Shown in pieces: positions 24,430 to 32,553 of a DNA stretch of 64,000 bases. The stretch is from Chromobacterium rhizoryzae. GTDB lineage: Bacteria > Pseudomonadota > Gammaproteobacteria > Burkholderiales > Chromobacteriaceae. The DNA lies in the NCBI RefSeq assembly GCF_020544465.1, contig NZ_CP066126.1, forward strand, positions 2,294,001-2,358,000, written 5' to 3'. A program made the position numbers and the translations under genes. Position 1 is the first letter of the stretch; each line of letters starts with the position of its first letter. The notes under the pieces were generated by a model. That model had not been told where the DNA came from. It saw only the letters and a program-made list of their open reading frames with translations, and did not search any database.

Positions 24430-24765
24430 ATGCGGTTTTTGCTTTTAGGAAGTGTTCTCATGTCATTTTCGATAGTGGCTGGTGCGAAGGAAATGGATGC
24501 GGCCACATCCAAAAGATATGGGGTATGTGTTGGGGTTGCCAACTCGGTGGCTCAGACATTGACTGCTTTTTCTGATATGGGCAGTAGTGAAATCTGGTTG
24601 TGGCGAAACAGTAAAATTAGAAATTGTAAATACGATTCTAAGGAGGATGGTTATTTCTTTAAGGAAAGCCTAAAAGAAATGTGGAGTTTTGCGAATAAAA
24701 AAATAGAAAATGATAACAAGGCAAAAGTAAGAAATAGTGACTATTCCATGGAGCTGGAAAATTAG
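24430..24765 (+). CDS. Small exported protein of unknown function
   Basis: 111 residues. MRFLLLGSVLMSFSIVAGAK is a signal peptide. The mature part begins ...ATSKRYGVCVGVANSVAQTL, contains two Cys (GVCVG, RNCKYDS) and ends in a charged helical tail rich in Lys, Glu and Asn. The pattern of an early YGVCxGV motif and a second Cys recalls small Rap1a/Tai-like periplasmic proteins, but the match is weak. AAGGA spaces correctly to ATG 24430; ATG 24424 overlaps it. AT-rich like its neighbours. Confidence 0.68.
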   Translation: MRFLLLGSVLMSFSIVAGAKEMDAATSKRYGVCVGVANSVAQTLTAFSDMGSSEIWLWRNSKIRNCKYDSKEDGYFFKESLKEMWSFANKKIENDNKAKVRNSDYSMELEN

Positions 24766-24803
24766 CCTTCTGTCAAGGATGCATTTGGTCCCTCGCCGCA
24801 TAG

Positions 24804-24829
24804 AGCCCGGTCATAACTGGGCTTTATTT
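24804..24829 (+). terminator. Terminator closing the island gene cluster
   Basis: AGCCCGGTCATAACTGGGCT followed by TTATTTATTTT, 39 bases beyond the stop of the 111-residue gene. Confidence 0.8.
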
Positions 24830-25001
24830 ATTTTGGACAGCTGAAGAAGTGGAGCCTTTGAAGCAGGGCCATCATCAAAGTGCCGTGACAGGGCGCTTTG
24901 GTGTTCAGCAGCAAGGAGGGCATTGCGGAAGAGGGCAAGATTTTGCCCGCTGGGAGTGGGCTGGAAAGTTAAAGTCCACGCGGTAAAGGCCCCGAAACGG
25001 C

Positions 25002-25030
25002 AATAGCCCAAGCATAGGCTTGGGCTATTT
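25002..25030 (-). terminator. Terminator of tRNA-Ser
   Basis: On the minus strand AATAGCCCAAGCCTATGCTTGGGCTATT folds into a perfect stem immediately after the CCA end of tRNA-Ser. Confidence 0.85.
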
Positions 25031-25034
25031 ATTT

Positions 25035-25124
25035 TGGCGGAAGCGGTGAGATTCGAACTCACGGTGGGCTCGCACCCACGACGGTTTTCAAGACCGTTGC
25101 ATTAAACCACTCTGCCACGCTTCC
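25035..25124 (-). tRNA. serT: tRNA-Ser (anticodon UGA)
   Basis: 90 bases including an encoded CCA. The acceptor strands GGAAGCG and CGCTTCC pair; the anticodon arm is ACGGT-CTTGAAA-ACCGT with anticodon TGA; the long variable arm (CGTGGGTGCGAGCCCACC) is typical of serine tRNAs; the T loop is TTCGAAT. A TAAAAT box about 30 bases upstream on the minus strand fits a -10 element. The gene name follows E. coli for Ser-UGA. Confidence 0.95.
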
Positions 25125-25170
25125 CGATTCGGTAAGAGGGCGCAATTTTAGCGGGTCTTAGCCGCTTTGC

Positions 25171-26841
25171 CTAGAGGGCCGGCGCATTTGACGCCAGCAT
25201 TTCCGCCGCGTGCTCGCGCGTGGTCTGGGTCAGCTCCACGCCGCCCAGCATGCGGGCGATTTCCAGCACCCGTTGTTCGCTGTTCAGCGGCTCGATGCGG
25301 CTCTTGACCCGGCCCTTGTGCTCGCTCTTGCTGACTTGCCAGTGATGGCTGCCGCAGGAGGCCACTTGGGGCAGGTGGGTGATGCACAGCACTTGGTAGC
25401 GCTGGCCCAGCTGGCGCAGCATGTGGCCGATGACTTCGGCGACGCGGCCGCCGATGCCGACGTCCACTTCGTCGAAGATCAGCGTGGGCACGCTGGCCAC
25501 TTGGCTGATCACCACTTGCATGGCCAGGCTGATGCGGGACAGTTCGCCGCCGGAGGCCACTTTGGCCAGCGGGCGCAGGCTGGTGCCGGCGTTGGCGGCC
25601 ACCAGGTATTCGATGGACTCCAGGCCGTGGGCGCCGGGTTCGGACAGGGCGGCCAGTTCGATGGCGAAGCGCGCGCCGCTCATCGCCAGGTGCTGCATTT
25701 CCGCGCCGATGCGGGCGGACAGCTCGCTGGCGGCCTGGCGGCGCTTGCCGGACAGGGCCTCGGCCTGCGCGCGGTAGCGCGCCAGCGTGGAGGCTTCGGC
25801 CAGCGCCAGCGCTTCGATGTCGGCGGAGGCTTCCAGCGCTTGCAGCTGTTGCTGCCAGTCGTCCAGTTTTTCCTGCAGGTCTTGCGGCTGCGCCCGGTAT
25901 TTGCGCGCGGTGCTCATCAGCGCTTCCAGCCGGCCTTCCACTTCGGCCAGCTGGCCGGGGTTTTCGTCGATGTCGCTGGCGTAGTCGCGCAGGCTGTAGA
26001 CCACTTCGCGCAACTCAGCGTCCACGGAGTCGAGCAGCGACAGGGTGTCCGCCAGCCGCGGGTCCAGATTGGCCAGCTTGCTGAGCCGGGTTTGCACCTG
26101 GGACAGCATGGTCAGGCAGCTATTGTCCATCTCGGACAGTGTGTCCACCGCCAGCTGGGCGCTTTGCGCCAGTTCGGCGGCGTTGGCCAGCCGGGAGTGG
26201 CTCTGGTTCAGCGCGCTCCATTCGTCCGGCTGCAGCTTGAGCTCGCTCAGTTCGTTGATCTGCCAGTTCAGCCGTTCGCGCTCGACTTCGGATTCGCGCG
26301 ACAGCCGTTCGGCGTCGGCGCGGGCGCGGCGGGCGGTCTGCCAGTCTTGCCAGGCCTTGTTCACGTCGCGGGCCAGCGCGACGGAGCCGGCGTAGGCGTC
26401 CAGCAGCTGGCGCTGGGCGTCCGCCTTCATCAGCGATTGGTGGGCGTGCTGGCCGTGGATGTCGACCAGGAATTCGCCCAGCTGCTTGAGCTGGCTGAGG
26501 GTGGCGGCCTGGCCGTTGACGAAGCTGCGCGAGCGGCCGGATTTGTCCAGCAGCCGGCGCAGCAGGAGCACGTCGTCGTCGCCGTTGAGGCCGTTTTCGT
26601 CCAGCCAGGCGTCGATTTCAGGGCGGCCGCGGGTGTCGAATTCGGCGGTGATCTCGGCGCGCTCCGCGCCTTCGCGCACTTGCGCGCCTTCGGCGCGGTC
26701 GCCCAGCAGCAGGCTCAGGGCGTCCAGCAGAATGGATTTGCCGGCGCCGGTTTCGCCGGTGAGCACGGTGAAGCCGGCTTGGAAGTCCAGCGAGATGCTG
26801 TCGACGATGACGAAGTCTTTAACGGTCAGCGATAGGAGCAT
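25171..26841 (-). CDS. recN: DNA repair protein RecN
   Basis: 556 residues, an SMC-like ATPase that aids double-strand-break repair. The N-terminal LLSLTVKDFVIVDSISLDF and Walker A GETGAGKSILLDALSLLLGD are present. A central coiled coil (about 160-350) follows, then the signature VASGGELSRISLAMQVV, Walker B TLIFDEVDVGIGG and LCITHLPQVASCG. Full length for the family. It lies 19 bases after nadK on the same strand; nadK-recN is a common pairing. Confidence 0.97.
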   Translation of the reverse strand: MLLSLTVKDFVIVDSISLDFQAGFTVLTGETGAGKSILLDALSLLLGDRAEGAQVREGAERAEITAEFDTRGRPEIDAWLDENGLNGDDDVLLLRRLLDKSGRSRSFVNGQAATLSQLKQLGEFLVDIHGQHAHQSLMKADAQRQLLDAYAGSVALARDVNKAWQDWQTARRARADAERLSRESEVERERLNWQINELSELKLQPDEWSALNQSHSRLANAAELAQSAQLAVDTLSEMDNSCLTMLSQVQTRLSKLANLDPRLADTLSLLDSVDAELREVVYSLRDYASDIDENPGQLAEVEGRLEALMSTARKYRAQPQDLQEKLDDWQQQLQALEASADIEALALAEASTLARYRAQAEALSGKRRQAASELSARIGAEMQHLAMSGARFAIELAALSEPGAHGLESIEYLVAANAGTSLRPLAKVASGGELSRISLAMQVVISQVASVPTLIFDEVDVGIGGRVAEVIGHMLRQLGQRYQVLCITHLPQVASCGSHHWQVSKSEHKGRVKSRIEPLNSEQRVLEIARMLGGVELTQTTREHAAEMLASNAPAL

Positions 26842-26860
26842 GGGGTGTTCGCGTCAGGTG

Positions 26861-27736
26861 TCAGAGCAGGCGCTCGCCCCAGTGGAGCTTGTGGCGCAGC
26901 ATGTCGTAGTAGTTGTAACCCACCGGGTGCAGGATGCGCAGCGGGTTGCGGTAGCGGCGGATCAGCACGCGGTCCATTTCCATCAGGTCGCAATGGGATT
27001 GGCCGTCGAAGTGCACGCGCGCGTCCAGGCCGCGGGTGAGCATGAATTCCACTTCGCAGGAGTCGTTGACCGCGATCGGGCGGTTGCTCAGCGATTGCGG
27101 GCAGATGGGCACCAGGGCGATGGCCTGCAGCGTGGGGTGCAGGATGGGGCCGCCGGAGGCCAGCGAGTAGGCGGTGGAGCCGGTGGGGGTGGAGACGATC
27201 AGGCCGTCCGAACGCTGGCTGTAGACGAACTGGTTATCGATGAAGACTTCGAACTCTATCATCGAGCCCATGGCGCCGCGGCTGAACACCACGTCGTTGA
27301 AGGCCAGCGCGTTGGCCACTTCGGCGTCTTCGCGTATCACCGCGGCCTGCAGCAGGATGCGGTCTTCCGGCACGAAATCGCCGCGCAGGATGGCGTCCAC
27401 GGAGTCCAGCATCTCGTGCAGCGGGATGTCGGTCATGAAGCCCAGCCGGCCCTGGTTGATGCCGATCAGCGGCACGCGGTAGGGGGCCAGCAGCCGGGCG
27501 ATGGACAGCATGGTGCCGTCGCCGCCCAGCACAATGACGATGTCGGCCAGCTTGCCCATGTCGTTGCGGTCTATCAGCGCGTGCGGGCCGGCTTCCTGCT
27601 GGGTGGCGCTGTCCTTGTCGATCAGCACGGTGGCGCCGGAGGCGGACAGGTGGTCGGCCAGCTGGCGCAGGGATTCAACGATGGCGGGCTTGCTGTGCCG
27701 CGCCACCAGGCAGACGTGTTTGAACAGTCGTTCCAT
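26861..27736 (-). CDS. nadK: NAD kinase
   Basis: 291 residues. Makes NADP+ from NAD+ and ATP (or polyphosphate). The substrate loop IVLGGDGTMLSIARLL and the NE/D-type block TPTGSTAYSLASGGPILHP are diagnostic. Encoded between a FixJ-type regulator gene (9 bases) and recN, suggesting one transcript with the two-component genes. Confidence 0.97.
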   Translation of the reverse strand: MERLFKHVCLVARHSKPAIVESLRQLADHLSASGATVLIDKDSATQQEAGPHALIDRNDMGKLADIVIVLGGDGTMLSIARLLAPYRVPLIGINQGRLGFMTDIPLHEMLDSVDAILRGDFVPEDRILLQAAVIREDAEVANALAFNDVVFSRGAMGSMIEFEVFIDNQFVYSQRSDGLIVSTPTGSTAYSLASGGPILHPTLQAIALVPICPQSLSNRPIAVNDSCEVEFMLTRGLDARVHFDGQSHCDLMEMDRVLIRRYRNPLRILHPVGYNYYDMLRHKLHWGERLL

Positions 27737-27745
27737 GGCGTTGTT

Positions 27746-28414
27746 TCAGTAAGGGGTGGGCGTATCGTTCAAAAAACTGTCGTCGTTGGGTTTCTTGCCG
27801 GTGGCTTCCAGCGCTTTCAGGTAGAAGCGCACCAGGTCCGCCAGAGAGTCTACACCGAGTTTGTTGAACAGGTTGGCCCTATGTACTTCTATGGTGCGCG
27901 GGGACAGGTCCAGCACCCGGGCGATTTCCTTGCTGGACATGCCGTCCGCCACCAGTTCCAGCACTTCGCGCTCGCGGCCGCTGATGCGGGCGAGCAGGCC
28001 CATCACTTCCTGGGTTTCCTCTTCCTTGCGGTGTTGCAGAATGCTCAGCCGTATGCCTTTGCGCAGGCTTTCTATCAGCCGCGCCTGGTCTATGGGCTTG
28101 GTCAGAAAGTCGATGGCGCCGGTCTGGAAGGCGCGGCGGCATTGTTCGATGTCGCCGTGGCCGGTGATGAAGACGATGGGCAGGGTCACGTTTTTGTCGA
28201 TCAGCTGTTCTTGCAGCGCCAGGCCGGTGATTTGCGGCATGCGGATGTCCAGCACCAGGCAGGCGATGTCGTTGCCGCCGTAGTGGGCGAGAAACTCCAT
28301 CGCGTTGGGAAAGGTGACGGTGCGCATGCCTTGCGCGGCGATCAGCATGGCCAGCGAGTCCAGCACGGCTGGGTCGTCGTCGACGATGTAGACGGTTGGC
28401 GTGGTGTTTTGCAT
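27746..28414 (-). CDS. FixJ-family response regulator
   Basis: 222 residues. The receiver domain has VYIVDDDPAVLDSLAML, the phospho-acceptor Asp in LVLDIRMPQITG, the conserved Thr/Lys in FITGHGD and FLTKPID. A LuxR-type helix-turn-helix follows (SGREREVLELVADGMSSKEI, then LSPRTIEVHRANLFNKL). Its partner kinase is encoded 21 bases upstream. In the family, phosphorylation drives dimerisation and transcription activation; the targets here are unknown. Confidence 0.94.
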   Translation of the reverse strand: MQNTTPTVYIVDDDPAVLDSLAMLIAAQGMRTVTFPNAMEFLAHYGGNDIACLVLDIRMPQITGLALQEQLIDKNVTLPIVFITGHGDIEQCRRAFQTGAIDFLTKPIDQARLIESLRKGIRLSILQHRKEEETQEVMGLLARISGREREVLELVADGMSSKEIARVLDLSPRTIEVHRANLFNKLGVDSLADLVRFYLKALEATGKKPNDDSFLNDTPTPY

Positions 28415-28435
28415 TGTGTTTTTGACTCCTGCCGG

Positions 28436-30712
28436 TTACCCCGTTGACGGCGGCGCGTCCCGTTGCGGCAGTTCAATGATGAATTCCGCGCCGCCGGTTG
28501 ATTTATTGCGCGCGCTCAGCTTGCCGCCGAACGCTTCTATGGCGGTCTGGCAGATGGCCAGGCCCAATCCCATGCCGCTGGCCTTGGTGCTGAAGAAGGG
28601 CGCGAAGATGCGGTCCAGCAATTCCGGCGCGATGCCGGCGCCGTTGTCGCCTATGCTCAGCCGGATCCAGCGGCCGTTCAGGCTGGTGGCGATGCTGAGC
28701 CGCCCCCAGGGGGCGACGGTTTCCATGGCGTCCAGCGCGTTGCGCATCAGGTTCAGCACCACTTGTTCCAGTTGTATGTTGTCAGCGTAGACCAATGGCA
28801 GGTCGTGGCAAATATTCTGCTCAATATGAATATCGTGGGTTTTCAGTTCGTATTCCAGCAGGTTGAGCGCATTGCCCACCACCTGGTTCAGGTCTATGGG
28901 GTTGAATTGCTGGGTTTTCTTGATCACGAACTCGCGCAGGCGCTGGATGATCTGGCCGGCGCGGCTGGCCTGGGTGACGGAGGAGTCCAGCGCGCGGCGC
29001 AGCATGGCCATGTCCGGTTCTTCGTCTTCCAGCAGGCTGAGCCCGGCCTGGCAGTAACTCATGATGGCGGACAGCGGCTGGTTGATCTCGTGGGCGATGC
29101 CGGAGGCCATCTCGCCCATGGTGTTGATGCGGGCGACGCGGGCCAGCTCCATTTCGTGCTGGCGCAGCCGGGTTTCGCTGGCTTCCAGCGCCGCCAGCAT
29201 GCGGCGGCGGATGGGGGCGGTGTCGCGGAAGGTCAGCACCGCGCCCATCAGCCGGCCGTCGCGGCCGGGCAGCGGGGACACCGAGCCTTCGATCAGCAGT
29301 TTTTCGCCGTCGCTGCGTATCAGGTAGCAGTTTTGCGCCAGCAGCACGGTTTCGCGGCGCTGGATGGCCTTGTGCACCGGGTCTTCCTCCACCTGGCGCG
29401 CAAATTCGTAGTTGAGCCTCACCACTTGGTGCAGCTTGCGTTGCGCGGCGTCGAGCGCCTTCAGGCCGAGCAGGGTTTCCGCCGCCGGGTTGAGGTAGCG
29501 GATGCTCAGGTCGATGTCGATGCTGATCACCGCGTCGCTGATGCCGCTGAGCGCCACCATCGCGTATTCGCGCTCGCGGTGCAGCCGGTCTTGCGCCTGT
29601 TCCTGCGCCTGGCGGTTTTGCGCCAGCAGCGCCAGGATGATCAGCAGCAAGTAGGCCGGCACCATGGAGAAGAGGGCGCTGAGCAAGAGCTCCAGCGGCG
29701 CGGTGCGGTCGAAGCTGAGCTGGCGGCGCACCGTCAGCTCGTAGGGCAGATAGGGGGTGTCCAGGCTTTTGCGGATTTCCAGCGCCGGCAGCAGCCATTG
29801 CGCCAGCCAGCCGGGCCGGTCCTGCTGTTGGTGGCGGTAGATCAGCGGGTCGTAGCCGCTGGGCGCGCTGTCTTTGCGTTGCAGCGCCACGCTGTAGCGC
29901 GTCGCCATATTGGGGGTCAGGCTGACCAGTCTGTCCAGGGACAGCACCTGCACCACCATGCCGGCGGTCTGTTCGCTGCGCACCAGCGGCACCGGGGACG
30001 GCGCTTCGGTGTTGTAGACGGCGGAGAAGAAGGCCAGGCCCTGTTTGCCGTTGTTGAGGCGCAGCACCGGGGACACCGCTTCGCCCTGGCCCATCGCGCG
30101 GTGGACAGTGGGCGCCAGCACGCTGTCGGCCAGCAGGTCCAGCCCCATTTCGCGCCAGTCGTCCGAGGCGAGGCCGGGTTCGGCCATGCTCAGCGGCAGG
30201 TAGCGCGGCCGTTTGGCCGCCAGCCGCCAGGCTTGCTGCTGGTCCCAGGCGTTGTCCTGCTGGTGCTGGTAGTCGCGGATGCGGTAGGGCTGGCCTTGCA
30301 GCTGGCTGCGCATGCGCTCGAATTCGCGGCGGTAGGCGTGGCTGACCAGCGGCTGGTAGCCGATGAAGTAGAGCTGCGGCTGTTCGCGCGCCAGCGATTC
30401 CACCAAGAGGCGGATGCGTTGTTCGCGCAGGCTGTTTTCCTGATCGACGATGTCGACCACGCTTTGTTGCAGCATCTCGCTTTCCTGCAGCCGGGTTTGC
30501 AGGCTGGAGAGAATCAGGCCGTGCACCTGCTGGTGCTCCTGATGCTGCTGGTTGAGGTCCAGCGCCACCGATTGGCCCAGCAAGAGGGCGAAGGTGAGCA
30601 GCCACAACACGGCGCAGGCCAGGCGTCCGCGCGGGGAGGCGGTGCGCAACAGGTCCAGGTGACGGGTGAGGGCGGTGCGGAATGCAGTGATGATGCTGTG
30701 CTTGTCTGCCAT
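28436..30712 (-). CDS. CHASE-PAS sensor histidine kinase
   Basis: 758 residues. Membrane helix 1 (CAVLWLLTFALLLGQSVAL) near residue 35 and helix 2 (FSMVPAYLLLIILALLAQ) near 360 enclose a 300-residue periplasmic region. It reads like a CHASE domain: PQLYFIGYQPLVSHAYRREF, PYRIRDY, then RYLPLSMAEP. A PAS domain follows (ALSGISDAVISIDIDLSIRY), then HisKA with MASGIAHEINQPLSAIMSY (phospho-His), and HATPase with QVVLNLMRNALDAME and GMGLGLAICQTAIEA. CHASE domains sense small extracellular molecules; which one is unknown. Cognate regulator immediately downstream. Confidence 0.93.
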   Translation of the reverse strand: MADKHSIITAFRTALTRHLDLLRTASPRGRLACAVLWLLTFALLLGQSVALDLNQQHQEHQQVHGLILSSLQTRLQESEMLQQSVVDIVDQENSLREQRIRLLVESLAREQPQLYFIGYQPLVSHAYRREFERMRSQLQGQPYRIRDYQHQQDNAWDQQQAWRLAAKRPRYLPLSMAEPGLASDDWREMGLDLLADSVLAPTVHRAMGQGEAVSPVLRLNNGKQGLAFFSAVYNTEAPSPVPLVRSEQTAGMVVQVLSLDRLVSLTPNMATRYSVALQRKDSAPSGYDPLIYRHQQQDRPGWLAQWLLPALEIRKSLDTPYLPYELTVRRQLSFDRTAPLELLLSALFSMVPAYLLLIILALLAQNRQAQEQAQDRLHREREYAMVALSGISDAVISIDIDLSIRYLNPAAETLLGLKALDAAQRKLHQVVRLNYEFARQVEEDPVHKAIQRRETVLLAQNCYLIRSDGEKLLIEGSVSPLPGRDGRLMGAVLTFRDTAPIRRRMLAALEASETRLRQHEMELARVARINTMGEMASGIAHEINQPLSAIMSYCQAGLSLLEDEEPDMAMLRRALDSSVTQASRAGQIIQRLREFVIKKTQQFNPIDLNQVVGNALNLLEYELKTHDIHIEQNICHDLPLVYADNIQLEQVVLNLMRNALDAMETVAPWGRLSIATSLNGRWIRLSIGDNGAGIAPELLDRIFAPFFSTKASGMGLGLAICQTAIEAFGGKLSARNKSTGGAEFIIELPQRDAPPSTG

Positions 30713-30839
30713 GGGGAGATTGGGTTCGTCCGGCGCGCAGCCAATCTGGGCATCGCCGCTACTGAGCCGGATTATAGCGGCGATGCCCGGGGCGCGCGAA
30801 CCAAGCCGGGAGCTGGGCTCGCCCCTGGCAGGGTGTGGC

Positions 30840-31364
30840 TTATTTCTTCAAGTAAACAGAAAAATATTGCTGAAACTTGGCCAATTTTGGCGCAACCACC
30901 ATTTGACAATAGGGTTCGTGGCCATGTTGATCAAAGTATTGCTGGTGATAGTCTTCGGCCGGATAAAAGGGCGCGGCGGCTTCCAGCCGGGTGACGATGG
31001 GGGCCGGGTAATCGCCGGCCCGCTCCGCCATCATGCGCTCCGCCGCCTGGCGTTGTTCCTCGTCGTGATAGAACAGCACCGACGCGTATTGCGGGCCGAC
31101 GTCGTTGCCCTGGCGGTTGAGGGTGGTGGGGTCGTGCAGGGCGAAGAAGGCGCGCAGCAGGGTGTCGTAGTCTATCTGGGCGGGATCGTAGCGGATTTGC
31201 ACGGCTTCCACGTGGCCGCTGCGGCCGGCGCAGACTTCCTTGTAGCTGGGGTCGGCGCCGGGGCCGCCGGTATAGCCGGATACGGCGCTGTGGACGCCGG
31301 CCAGGCGATTGTAGGCGCTTTCTATGCACCAGAAGCAGCCGCCGGCGAAGGTTGCGGTTTTCAT
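30840..31364 (-). CDS. msrA: Peptide methionine sulfoxide reductase MsrA
   Basis: 174 residues. Reduces the S form of methionine sulfoxide in proteins. The catalytic GGCFWCIESAYNRLAGV is at the N-terminus, with YTGGPGADPSYKEVCAG and the EDYHQQYF block. ATG 31362-31364 overlaps the stop of the upstream HDAC-like gene (ATGA), implying translational coupling. GGAG stands 6 bases before the start. No signal peptide. Confidence 0.96.
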   Translation of the reverse strand: MKTATFAGGCFWCIESAYNRLAGVHSAVSGYTGGPGADPSYKEVCAGRSGHVEAVQIRYDPAQIDYDTLLRAFFALHDPTTLNRQGNDVGPQYASVLFYHDEEQRQAAERMMAERAGDYPAPIVTRLEAAAPFYPAEDYHQQYFDQHGHEPYCQMVVAPKLAKFQQYFSVYLKK

Positions 31365-32314
31365 GTCGGACTCCATTGACGGGGTGGGTGTGTATGAGTC
31401 GCGCCGGGGCGGGCGATCTGTCCCTCGGCGCCGAAGATTTGCCAGGCCAGGCGCACGGTTTCGGTCTGGATCGCCACGGTGTCTTCTATGGGCACCGCGT
31501 AGCCGCCGCCCATGACGACGGCGACGGCGGCTTTGGACTGGCGACAGGCTTCCAGCACCATGCGGTCGCGCGCGGCCAGGCCGTCCCGGCTCAGCGCCAG
31601 CTTGCCCAGGCGGTCGCCGGCGTAGGGATCGGCGCCGGCCAGGTAAAAGACCAGGTCCGGATCGGCGGCGAACAGGCGCGGCAAGTGTTCGGCCAGGGCG
31701 GCGAGATAGGTCTGGTCGCCGGTTCCGTCCGGCAGTTCGATATCCAGATCGCCGGCTTCGCGGCGGAAGGGGAAATTGCCGGCGCCGTGCATGGAGAAGG
31801 TGAAGATGCGCGCGTCGCCGCGGGTGATGGCCGCGGTGCCGTCGCCCTGATGCACGTCCAGGTCCAGCACCAGCGCGCGGCGGGCCAGGCCCTCGTCCAG
31901 CATCAGCCGCGCGGCCACGGCGATATCGTTGAACACGCAAAACCCGCTGCCCATCGCGCGGCCGGCGTGGTGGGTGCCGCCGGCCAGGTTGACGCCGCAG
32001 CCGCGCGTCAGCGCCCAGCGGGCGGCGGCGATGGTGGCGCCCACCGAGCGGCGGCTGCGTTCCAGCAGTTGCGGGCTCCAGGGCAGGCCGATCTCGCGCT
32101 GCTCGGCGGCGCTGAGCGCGCCGTTGAACACCTTGTCCAGGTAGGCGTCGTCGTGGGCCAGCGCCAGCTCGTAGCGGCTGGCCGCCGGCGCGGCGTCCAT
32201 CGCCTCGGCGGCGAAGCCGGCCACGGCCTGCGCCAGCAAGACGTACTTCTGCGCCGGGAAACGGTGTCCGGGCGGCAGCGGCAGCGCGAACTGATCGGTG
32301 CGGAAAATACGCAT
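31361..32314 (-). CDS. Histone deacetylase-family amidohydrolase
   Basis: 317 residues of the class II HDAC / acetylpolyamine amidohydrolase fold. The charge-relay GGTHHAGRAMGSGFCVFND, zinc ligands in LVLDLDVHQGDGTAAI, SMHGAGNFPFRR and YLAGADPYAGDRLGKL (third zinc Asp) are intact. Bacterial members remove acetyl groups from small amines or proteins. Coupled to msrA downstream, with a DUF1653 gene 8 bases upstream. Confidence 0.9.
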   Translation of the reverse strand: MRIFRTDQFALPLPPGHRFPAQKYVLLAQAVAGFAAEAMDAAPAASRYELALAHDDAYLDKVFNGALSAAEQREIGLPWSPQLLERSRRSVGATIAAARWALTRGCGVNLAGGTHHAGRAMGSGFCVFNDIAVAARLMLDEGLARRALVLDLDVHQGDGTAAITRGDARIFTFSMHGAGNFPFRREAGDLDIELPDGTGDQTYLAALAEHLPRLFAADPDLVFYLAGADPYAGDRLGKLALSRDGLAARDRMVLEACRQSKAAVAVVMGGGYAVPIEDTVAIQTETVRLAWQIFGAEGQIARPGATHTHPPRQWSPT

Positions 32315-32322
32315 CGAGGCGC

Positions 32323-32538
32323 TCAGAAGGCCTTGACCAGGGCGAAGCGCGGCAGGGTCTGGCCCTCGTGCGCGACGCTTTCCTCGAACATGCCGGCCGG
32401 GCGCGCCCACAGGCCGAATTCGCCGTAGAGCGCGCGGTACATCACCAGCAGTTCGCCGGTTTCGGAGTGGGTGGCGGTGCCCAGCACTTCATAGAGCGGG
32501 CCTTTGTAATGGCGATAAATGCCGGGAGCGATTTTCAT
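32323..32538 (-). CDS. DUF1653 protein
   Basis: 71 residues matching the DUF1653 pattern: GIYRHYKGPLYEVLGTATHS, then ELLVMYRALYGEFGLWARP and MFEESV. A small predicted beta-rich cytoplasmic protein of unknown role. Lies between the HDAC-like gene and the nucleoside hydrolase gene, with 8- and 15-base gaps, so it is part of the same transcript. Confidence 0.88.
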   Translation of the reverse strand: MKIAPGIYRHYKGPLYEVLGTATHSETGELLVMYRALYGEFGLWARPAGMFEESVAHEGQTLPRFALVKAF

Positions 32539-32553
32539 GGGGCCTCCTTGGGT

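Noticed and set aside
24811..25062. 83-codon minus-strand frame between the island genes and tRNA-Ser
   Set aside because: Its 5' part overlaps the tRNA 3' end and terminator, and it has no ribosome site; more likely non-coding sequence.
26459..28447. 662-codon plus-strand frame across recN, nadK and the response regulator
   Set aside because: It spans three recognised minus-strand genes and shows no family features of its own.
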